This document shows positions 18,200-25,683 of a DNA stretch of 25,683 nt, in pieces. A program made the position numbers and the translations under genes. The notes beneath the pieces were generated by a model, which made no database searches, was not told the origin of the DNA, and saw only the letters and a program-made list of their open reading frames with translations. Within the stretch, counting starts at the first letter, position 1; every line of letters begins with the position of its first letter. Source of the stretch: Chara braunii (lineage: Eukaryota > Streptophyta > Charophyceae > Charales > Characeae); contig BFEA01000383.1 in assembly GCA_003427395.1 (NCBI GenBank), positions 928,118 to 953,800 on the forward strand. The letters are read 5' to 3'.

Positions 18200-20179
18200 G
18201 AGGCCACCACTTCAGCATGGGTAGGAGCAACTATAACTCCTACTCGCTCGATGTGTTTCCCTGGGAAGTGCTCGCAGAGGCACCACGTGAGGTAGAAGCT
18301 CCCACAACTACAATTGGGGATGCCACCTTCGTTGTGACATACTTACTCTTGCAGCGGGTCATAGTATGCCCATATTATTCGCAATTAAGACACGTGCCTC
18401 GATTAACGAGGTCACGCCACACATCGTACTCTAATCTAAGTTTCACCCGTATCAGTGGACCTTGTTCCACTTGACCCTTGGGATAGTTGCCTTTTGTTCC
18501 CCGCCCCCTTGGCCTTTTCTTTTATGCGAGCAACTACTCCACCCTCTTAAGTCTTTGTGCCCTCTCTTCCTCTGTCTCTTCCCCAAGATCAAAGAAGTCT
18601 TTAGTCTCAATGGTGCTGCCATCATGGCGAACAAACATGAGACTCCCCTTCTTCCAATCCTGGGGGAGCCTCTTCTTTCCCCGATCCGTCAAAAAGACTG
18701 TTGCGCACTCCCGAGTCGGGCCTCTATCTCTAAGGCCTTCTCACTAAACGAAAAAGAAGCCATCTACATCTATGGAGGCCTTATCGACCAACTTATTCTT
18801 GACGTCTGTAGGAAGACATGACAGATAAGTTGTAATGAGAACCTGCGGATCATACAGCACGCCTGAGACAACGATCAATCGTTATACAGTGGTCGTTACC
18901 TCGCAGACAGACCGATATTTCTTAGATGTCGGGTCTGCCAACGAGTCGGTAGCCTTTTGTGCCCCCTGAAGTCATGCCACCTGTTGTAAACCAACCATAC
19001 GAACTCCTCCAGACTCTGGGGGTGCGCCCAGACATCAAAGTCCTGACCGAAACTATGCTACTGTACTAACCTCTCTACCATCTTGCTGTTGATCCCTCTA
19101 GAACGGATGCAGTGACAATGACCTCCTCCTCGGGCCTTATGAGCTTGTGCCTCACATAAGTGGGGCCCTGTTCTAACCCAAGTATTAAGATCCTCCTCCT
19201 TTTTCTTGTCTCCGGAAAAAAGGCTTAGGAGTTAACAGTGGAATCTTAGGCGTCCATGGCATTGATTGTCCAGGACCCTGTGCCTGCTGCACCAGTTGGG
19301 ACAGTTTGCTGGGGCGGCAACTGCACTTGCTGCTGCTGCAGAACCTGTTGCAAAGGCTGCTGGACGTATGGCTGCCCTGTAGCTGCAGTCACGGGACAGG
19401 GGACTGAAGAAGACTGTCCCGGAGCCTGCCCACTAGCACTTGCTAATGTACCGCCTGGTCACCTGGTGGACCGATGCCAAACTGAGGGACAAAGGGCCTT
19501 CTCATTGGCAGCAGTGTCATCGATGGACCTGCGATCGTAGGGGGAGCTACAGCAGGTTGCAGTGGCCTCGCGCGGCCGTACCGCAGCCAGAATCTGGTTC
19601 TGGCCAGCTATCAGAGCAGCCAACAATTCCTGCTGCACGGCCTGTACTTCGGCCACACTTAAAAGGCTGGACCGAAGAGACCTAACAGTCCGATCAAGTG
19701 TTGACTCATCCATAGCTTCTAATCTGCCCAACTCCTGACCCCTAGCCTCTAGCCTAACTTTTCTCGTTCTAGCTCTCTCTCCTGTCCTCTACCTCATGTA
19801 GCTAGTGTTGTAGCTCAGCGTGAAGCGCATCCGTTTGCTGGATCTTATAATCCTCATCCGACATGAGTTGTTGCAGGCTGACCTGCGCGCATGCAAACTA
19901 GCTGACGAAAGCGTGGGACATTGTCGATGAGGTAGCCATTGTTGCCTCTGACTTCAGCACTAGCCTGTGCTGCTGCCGCAGCTGCTAATGCTTTCTCTGC
20001 AATGGCTGCTGCTGCCTACGCTCTCTCCAACGGCTCCTACCGTCAGCTTCTCTACGCAGGCTCCTTTCCTCACCTGGTTCTAACACCAAGAAAGTGGTTG
20101 GCAGACTGAGTGCTTCTCTACGAGTACAACTCCTATCGTCCTGGTCTAGTCTCTCAACCTTACTGTGATCTTCACTCAT
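18200..20179 (-). pseudogene. Gag of element 2, heavily degraded, knuckle with internal stop
   Basis: A start ATG at 20179 gives MSEDHSKVERLDQDDRS. A Gln/Ala-rich stretch follows near 19731-19570 (AEVQAVQQELLAALIAGQNQ). Capsid-type sequence appears at about 19080-18780: DVWAHPQSLEEFVWLVYNRW, then YDPQVLITTYLSCLPTDV and KNKLVDKAS. The nucleocapsid knuckle at 18351-18392 reads CLNCE, a TAA stop (18375-18377), then YGHTMTRC, so its CX2CX4HX4C spacing is kept but it is cut. Frameshifts and stops are frequent; exact limits between domains are uncertain. Confidence 0.7.
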
Positions 20180-21285
20180 GAGCTATGCGTGGCATGCAAT
20201 CTGCACCATTGTCCTGGCCGACTAAGTGTTTCTCTACGGGTGCGCCTCTCTACGGTCCATATATGTCAGAAAGTAGTTAAGCAGTAGAAGAAGGTAAGCT
20301 CAGACCCCTACAAACAATTCTACTACTATTTTGAATGGTCTAAAACAGATTGCTATGCAGCAAAGAATAATTACTACTCTACCTGCAACAGACTGTCAAT
20401 TGTCAGCAGTGTCCGTAAGAACTAACTAATCAAAAATAAAAATAAAATCATTTGCTGAAATGCGAGCTGAATGGAAATAAAACAATAACTGACAACCAAG
20501 CAGTTAACCGGAATCCACTCAGTTGTCACTTAATGTCAATGTCCCGAAAGCTCTGGTTGAGCAGCGTGTCGAAAGGGGCGCAATCGGCCCACCCCAGTGC
20601 CCCAAGTCAGTGCTAGACCGGCCAGCCCCGTCGGCACTACTTTTATACTCGCATACATTGCAAGTCGTGTATCCCCCCCGGAGTCTCTTTTATAGATGGT
20701 CCGGTACTTGTCTCTCCCCCATAGGGCTAGCCTGCCCAACACGACCTCCACAGTGCATCAAAGCAGACCAAAGGACTCAGCAGCAAAGAATGCGTGCTCT
20801 ACTCCCAGTGGGTTGGCATGGTGACCGTGGCCCAAGTGCTTCGTCCAGTGCCCGTCTCCCACCAGCATGCTCCCCAGGAAGAATGTCGACTCTCAAGTAA
20901 GTGCTCACGACAGCTCACTATGAGAGGACTCTCAAGACAAGACACACTTCCTCACAAACAGAAGTAGATAAGGTAAGGAGCAACGTACCTCATAATGCGC
21001 CCCCAACCACAAATTTCTCACCAATTGACCTGACGTGCATTTATGATGACCGGTCAGTGCCCCGGCACAACCCACAATATAATGCAGTTTCAACTCGGCT
21101 TAAATGCCAAGTCAGTAAGATCTCATCATCCGGCGTACACCCCAATGTCCCCACATGGCCTTCCTGGTGCGCCCTCTCGACACAGGGCTGCCATACACCC
21201 GACGTACAAGCCTTATCACTGCCTCACCATTCCTCAGCGAAGAACCAAACAGCCATTACGATGGAGCCAGTGAAGCGGCTCAAAG
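20180..21285 (-). other. Leader of element 2, no gene seen
   Basis: Between the gag start and the primer-binding-site candidate I see no coding similarity. The plus-strand open frames here (for example 20523-20900 and 20901-21314) give compositionally odd products with no recognisable motif. CAGTGCC recurs at about 20590, 20850 and 21053. Base composition shifts from AT-rich (20260-20520) to balanced. Confidence 0.5.
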
Positions 21286-21297
21286 GCTCCAACACCA
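21286..21297 (-). promoter_or_regulatory. Candidate tRNA primer-binding site, element 2
   Basis: The minus strand reads TGGTGTTGGAGC, preceded by TTGCA and three bases. It differs from the element 1 candidate at one position (G for A) and from the initiator-Met site at three. The implied tRNA 3' end would be GCTCCAACACCA. Confidence 0.5.
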
Positions 21298-21300
21298 AAT

Positions 21301-22100
21301 TGCAAGGAAAATGAGCAATAGAATTCCAGATTGGAAAATCACATCGAAAGCCAGATAGTTGAAAGTTGTCCAAAAAGCAGAAATGCACTGAAGTTACACC
21401 GAAGGAGAACTAAAGCAGCGAGCTCAATTGTCATCAAAGCATACACTCGCCACCATCTATAATGTAATCGAAGCTCTTTCTCCCACTGGCGCTCAGCCCC
21501 CAGTGTGACGAGGCAGACACAAAGCAGCGAGGTGGGAGAGAGAGGGAGAGTGTGAGCACACACACACGCTCACTCAACTCGACGCAGACTCGACACGGCT
21601 CGACAGACGCAGAGACACAGTGGCAAAGTCGCAAAGTCGCAATCTTGGATTCCAAACACAATGTCGCAGCAAGTCACACTGAAGCACAAGCACTGAGGCT
21701 GAAAACTGAGTGTCCAAACTGGGCTTGAGTCTGGTCTTAAGTACCGGACTTAAGTTCAGTCCCGAGGGCAGAAGTGCAATTTCCCTCCGGGCCGAACTCA
21801 AAATCGAAGGTCTGAGCCTGGGCGCCAGAATGCCGGATGGCGCCAAGTATCGAAATCCGAAAGTGCCAGAGGAGGAATTTGAGAACGGGCGCCAACTGCA
21901 GAGGGCGCCAACAGTCGGGAACCGGAGATCAGAAACTCAAAAATAAAATAGCAGCCTGGCAGGAGGTAACCCGCGGGCCAGGGATCGAGCCCTGGCTGAG
22001 TCCGTAACACTATCCCCTCCCTCTGGAAGGCAACGTTCCGACTGCCGAAGAGCTAATGAACAACTGTGAAGAACGGGACGGGGCCGATCACTAGTCAGAA
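21301..22100 (-). other. Possible 5' LTR of element 2 with B-box-like motif
   Basis: The interval starts with TG on the plus strand (CA on the element strand) beside the primer-binding-site candidate. Its right limit is a guess set by the minisatellite that follows. No protein similarity is found. On the minus strand near 21980-22000 a stem-loop CCAGGG-CTCGAT-CCCTGG contains GGCTCGATCCC, which resembles a tRNA B box. An (AC)n tract lies near 21560. No second LTR copy is present in the window. Confidence 0.3.
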
Positions 22101-22128
22101 AGGAAAGGGGGATTAATGCAAGTAGCAA

Positions 22129-22310
22129 GGTAATCCTATTGAGGTTCTACAGGGATGAGGGAATCAATGCTCAAGTAACAGGGTAATCCTATTGAGGTTC
22201 TACAGGGATAAGGGAATCAATGCTCAAGTAAGAGGGTAATCATATTGAGGTTCTACAAGGGTGAGGGTAGCTGTTCAGGTATAAGGTAATCCTATTGATG
22301 TTCTATAGGG
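22129..22310. repeat. 53-bp minisatellite, four units
   Basis: Units start at 22129, 22182, 22235 and 22285 with GGTAATCCTATTGAGGTTCT, followed by ACAGGGATGAGGGAATCAAT and CTCAAGTAA. The first three are spaced 53 bp; the fourth is more diverged and 50 bp on. CAATGCTCAAGT recurs once more, beyond an A-rich gap, near 22361. Confidence 0.9.
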
Positions 22311-22330
22311 TTATAGGTTGTCAGGTTTGA

Positions 22331-23020
22331 GAGAGAGAAAACAAAAAAAAATGTTTGTTCAATGCTCAAGTGCTGGGGTATCCGAGGGGTCCAGGAAAAC
22401 AACGTCTCAGGTCGGTAACAAAGTGTCAAAATGCGAAAAATGTCTTGAGGAAGGTCTTGGAGGGTGTCGCAGAAGTGTCGGTGATGAAGCAGTCCTTCAA
22501 CAGTTCTGTGATGTAGACGGCGACGACTTCAGCTTGATTGTCCCAGTAGCAGGTTGCGTCCGGTACACGATATGATGATGTCTGATCCGGATAGCAGATC
22601 GCAGACTGATCTTGATGTCCATGTCAGAGGTGCTGCTCTAGAAGTCTGCGAGTCCAAAATGTCGGCCAAAGGGAACAGCATGGTGGCTAACCAGCTGTCT
22701 TATCTCCTCGTACTGAGCTGCAGCATGCCATCGTCCTCGTGCGCTTGCCATTAGATCCTTTATCGCCGGTGACGCGCACGGGCCACATGTAGGGCTTGGA
22801 CAAGAGGGGCAGAGATGTGGCAGAGGACAGATGGGAAAATGGGACGAGATGGAGGCGAGAACGGATCAGACAGGGGGAGGTCAAGGGGCAAGGGTTTTGC
22901 TGGGTACAGGGGATGTGCGTAGCGCAGGGAGGCAGGGTTGAGGCAGAGTTTAGGCAGGGTTTAGGCAGGGGTAGGCATAATGGGTAGCTAGGATATAGGG
23001 TGGGCGTGATCATAGGCGTG
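22331..23020. other. Unassigned sequence between minisatellite and gag 3
   Basis: No recognised gene. A minus-strand open stretch (22623-22426) contains VPDATCYWDNQAEVVAVYIT, followed by ELLKDCF, of normal protein-like composition but unknown family and without a start codon. Around 22940-22980 a short GTTTAGGCAGG motif is repeated. The boundary with gag 3 near 23020 is where the zinc-knuckle reading dissolves. Confidence 0.4.
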
Positions 23021-23041
23021 AACTGTTTTTTGGTGTCCTAA

Positions 23042-24586
23042 CTATCGGCACCGGAAACAACCACCCTTTGCTTGGAGGTAGGTTCGCTCCTCCGATGTGA
23101 GTTTCGTGAGACGGGCTGGGTGGGTGTTTATAGGAGGATGGCTGGTGCTTTCTCTCTTTTCCATCAGCATAAGGTGGATGGCGGAAAGTTCGTCGGAGGA
23201 GAGCGATGTGGTTTGGTCGGAGAGGGTGTCCGGGTCAGGGGCGGAGAACTCGTCCGAGGAGGGACAAAGAGAGGTTTCGTTGGTGATGTTATGAAAGAAT
23301 CGCGGGCGGGGTGGGGCGGATGTGAGTGCGTCCTTGTACGGGGTGAGGAATTTGTCTAGGTGAATGGCACGATTGAAAAGATTGGAGAGGGACATCGAGG
23401 GGTCATGGACGAGGTCCTTGCTGCATCCCCGTTTGAAGCGGGAGATGAATGCGGCATCTCTAACGTAGTCAAGGGGGATGTGTTGCCGCAACCCACGGAA
23501 GTACTGGACAAAACGGTCAGTCGGGCCATTCTGTCAAAGGTGAAAGAGTTGCTCAAAGTAGTCATTCACCGTCTTATGCGGTCGGAATGTGCAGGTGATG
23601 AGGTTGGCCCACTTAAGGAAGGAATGGGGTTCCACATTTGCTTGTTGGCGGTTGGCTCATTCGGTGTACCACCAACGAGCGACGCCTTCGTGTAACCTAG
23701 TGTTGGCAATAGGGAGCCACTGTGTCACGGGGACGTTGTGGAGGGAGAAGGCGTCGTAGAGTTTGCTGAGGAAGACGAAAACATCCTCGTGGGGAAGGTC
23801 GGTGAAGGGGGGGATGTCCATTGATCGGAAGGATGGGGGAATGTTACGCGTTAAGGGTGTTGCGGCAACGAGGGTGTTGAAATCAAGTTTGGGTGAGGAC
23901 GGTACCCAGGTTCGGCAGGAGTGTGGACGAAGAAGTATTGGAAGAACGGGGAGCAGGGCTTGTGGTGTGGACGTGATCTGGGCATAGGTGGGGAGGGTGG
24001 AAGTGATAGTGGATGAAGTCAAGAAGAGGTTTTGATTGGAGGGGAGTGGTCGACGACTGTGTGACGACGGGGGTCATCGTCTTGGGCGGTGGGATGACCA
24101 TGGTGGAGGTGGTGGTGGATGAAGGCGGGGGTGTGGATGAAGTGCTAGCAGAGAGGGCGGTGGATGTGGAGGCGGAGGATAGAGGAAGGGTGGTGGAACC
24201 CGAGGTGGGGGGGGGAACGTGGTGGTGAGGATCTCGATGGCGGCGGAGGCCTGTTGTTGTTCGGCGGTGGTTATCCGTTGGGAAAGGCCGGAGAGGGATC
24301 CTTGGAGGGAGTCGAGGGTGGCTTGCATGGTGGTCATGAGGGAGAGGAGGGTGGAAGAGTCAACGGGGACCTCGTGGGCGGCAGCATGTTGACCAATAAG
24401 TTCGAGATGGAGGCTATTGACGGACAGGGTGTTGATGGAGGACATATTGATGCTAGATTCTGCGGCCATCGCGAAGGAAACGATCGGGGCGGTGGCGGTT
24501 CCTGAAGAAGCAGGCGGTGGTGAGGTGGAGGCAGCTGTAGCGACGGTAGCAGCGACGCACAGAGAGTTCTTGGTTTGGCGTGGCAT
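23042..24586 (-). pseudogene. Gag of Gypsy element 3, single frame broken only by stops
   Basis: The ATG at 24586 gives MPRQTKNSLCV. Ala/Ser-rich and coiled-coil-like sequence follows, then a Pro/His-rich stretch (about 24220-24080). Next is a Ty3/Gypsy capsid region: SMDIPPFTDLPHEDVFVFLS, GVARWWYTE, NDYFEQLFHL, GPTDRFVQYFRGLRQHIP and SLSNLFNRAIHLDKFL. It ends in the start of a CCHC knuckle, CFRCR, a stop, then LGH. All blocks share one frame; the only breaks are TGA at 24074-24076, 23657-23659 and 23534-23536 and TAG at 23042-23044. No frameshift is visible over 1.5 kb. Beyond 23020 the expected final Cys and the whole pol are missing, so the element is truncated. Confidence 0.85.
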
Positions 24587-25020
24587 GCCCAGGGGGAGGT
24601 TGGAGGCTTTTATTCACAAAACAAAGAATTAATTGAATTTTTCTAAGAATAATTGGTGAAATTCGAGAAGGTATTTTGCAGGAATTTTACAAAAAGAAGA
24701 AGTTAAAATTTCAAAAAAGGGTGATTAATGTCGAATAAAGCGATTAATTCCATCGTCAATTAATTGAATTTAGTCGAAATTAATTGAGGAGTTCAGAAGA
24801 CATTTTCAAAAGAAAAGTACTTCCAAAAAAGGAATTTCGAAAGCGAATTTCGACAAAGAATTGCGAAAAAGAACTAATTGATGTATTTTCTAGGCTACCA
24901 GACTGTCTCGGGTCCACTTGCCGTCTGGGCCGAAAAGTGAAAAAAAAATAGTTTTATAATTTAAATTTTTATTTTAAATTTGGTAAAGAATTTCGATGCA
25001 ACCCTGATTGCTTTTTGCGT
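24587..25020 (-). other. AT-rich leader of element 3 with weak primer-site candidate
   Basis: No gene. The stretch is AT-rich with repeated TTAATTGA and GAATTTCGA words. At 24890-24900 the minus strand reads TGGTAGCCTAG, a possible tRNA primer-binding site, which would put an LTR end near 24903; the usual CA is two bases away. The 16-mer AATAAAGCGATTAATT at 24734-24749 also occurs at 6253-6268. Confidence 0.4.
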
Positions 25021-25045
25021 ATGGTTTTCTTTTCATGGTTGGCGG

Positions 25046-25079
25046 CGCGTTAGCGCTGCGGTAACACTGTGCTAACGCG
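25046..25079. other. Imperfect palindrome: 9-bp stem, 16-nt loop
   Basis: CGCGTTAGC at 25046-25054 pairs with GCTAACGCG at 25071-25079. A related CTCGCTAACGAG palindrome lies near 25110. The surrounding 25020-25600 region holds no recognised gene and may be LTR or host sequence. Confidence 0.7.
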
Positions 25080-25601
25080 TCGCCTCAGTGGCGGCGTTCG
25101 GGCGTTGGGGGCTCGCTAACGAGGCCGACGAAATCTGTCTGATTCTACTGCTAAAACTTGGCGTTGGCGTGACCATGGTGGCGTAGGGAGAACACTGGGG
25201 TGTTAGGGGGGCACACAGAAGGAGCCATGACATGCTCCTGGTCATTGCTGGTCTCACTTGACTTCTGTCAGGATTCCTAGTTCGATGGAGGAAGGAGAGA
25301 GTGATATATGAGGGCAATCGACGGGTGGGATCCGGACGCTGCACCATACCTGACGAGACCGATCAGGGGTTATGCCCCTCGATCTTTGATATGCAGGTTT
25401 TTGCAGGGGTCTCCTGCCTTGACACCGTTGTTAGGGTCAGCCCGTGAAGGTGAGGGAGATAGGAGATACGAGAGATTGCTGCTGGACTTCTCATGCTCGC
25501 TGCACAACGGGGGCATGTGGGGATTTCGCTTACGATCTCTATGAGCGCATATCGACTTTGTGGATTGGGTGTGCTCACCTGTTGTGGCCCGTGTTAGGGC
25601 C

Positions 25602-25621
25602 TGTGTGTGTGTGTGTGTGTG

Positions 25622-25683
<62 letters not shown>
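25602..25683. repeat. (TG)n microsatellite reaching the window edge
   Basis: About 40 TG dinucleotides, interrupted once by a GC near 25621, running to the last base. The true length is unknown because the window ends inside it. Confidence 0.95.

Larger units (their letters stand above)
15231..21297 (-). mobile_element. Ty3/Gypsy element 2, rearranged and degenerate
   Basis: Read on the minus strand: primer-binding-site candidate (21286-21297), 1.1-kb leader, gag (20179 to about 18200), protease (18041-17799), RT first half (about 17460-16935), RT second-half copy B (16935-16653), integrase fragment (16652-16262), RT second-half copy A (16237-15954), RNase H (about 15970-15473), then the start of integrase, which stops abruptly at 15231. 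A normal element has each module once in the order PR-RT-RH-IN. This arrangement needs recombination between at least two copies of one family, or a nested insertion later deleted. Confidence 0.82.

Noticed and set aside
21960-22060. A tRNA gene on the minus strand
   Set aside because: A T-arm-like stem and B box are visible, but I could not fit an acceptor stem, D arm and anticodon arm together.
22940-22985. Telomere-like TTTAGGC repeats
   Set aside because: Only two clear copies with an 11-bp period (GTTTAGGCAGG); this is not a 7-bp telomeric array.
24164-24505. Plus-strand Gly-rich frame
   Set aside because: It is the antisense of the Pro/His-rich part of gag 3, which has recognisable gag domains in its own frame.

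Overview
The window is repeat DNA from a large eukaryotic genome, probably a plant-lineage (streptophyte) one. No cellular gene is recognised. The content is a LINE with a CCHC-bearing ORF1 plus APE endonuclease/reverse transcriptase, several Ty3/Gypsy elements (one with a chromodomain-like integrase tail), microsatellites and isolated N bases typical of a collapsed-repeat draft assembly. A charophyte alga is my guess from the overall style; nothing in the sequence proves it. Every recognisable coding block is on the minus strand, so elements read right to left.

Layout, left to right. (1) 1-5258: LINE with a long uninterrupted ORF1 and a damaged ORF2 whose 3' end is off the window. (2) 5291-6666: about 19 copies of a short hairpin-forming module abutting the ORF1 start on its upstream side. 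It may be a tandem-monomer 5' UTR/promoter of the LINE. (3) 6667-7120: purine/G-rich spacer with a G-quadruplex motif. (4) 7121-14250: Ty3/Gypsy element 1, with gag, protease, RT, RNase H, integrase and a long low-complexity leader ending in a primer-binding-site candidate. A possible 5' LTR follows at 14252-15230. (5) 15231-21297: Ty3/Gypsy element 2, badly rearranged: an integrase fragment lies between two diverged copies of the same RT segment. Its primer-binding-site candidate resembles that of element 1, and a possible LTR begins at 21301. (6) 22129-22310: a 53-bp minisatellite, then unassigned sequence. (7) 23042-24586: gag of a third Gypsy element, one continuous frame broken only by stop codons, with an AT-rich leader and LTR-like flank. 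The window ends in a (TG)n microsatellite.

The elements look dead. Each of the three recognisable RTs has lost a catalytic-motif aspartate (LINE motif A D to Y; element 1 YLND; element 2 YLDG). Elements 1 and 3 carry mainly TAG/TGA stops at sites where CAG, TGG or CGA would be expected, as C-to-T decay of methylated repeats would produce. The observation most worth follow-up is the hairpin-module array next to an intact LINE ORF1.
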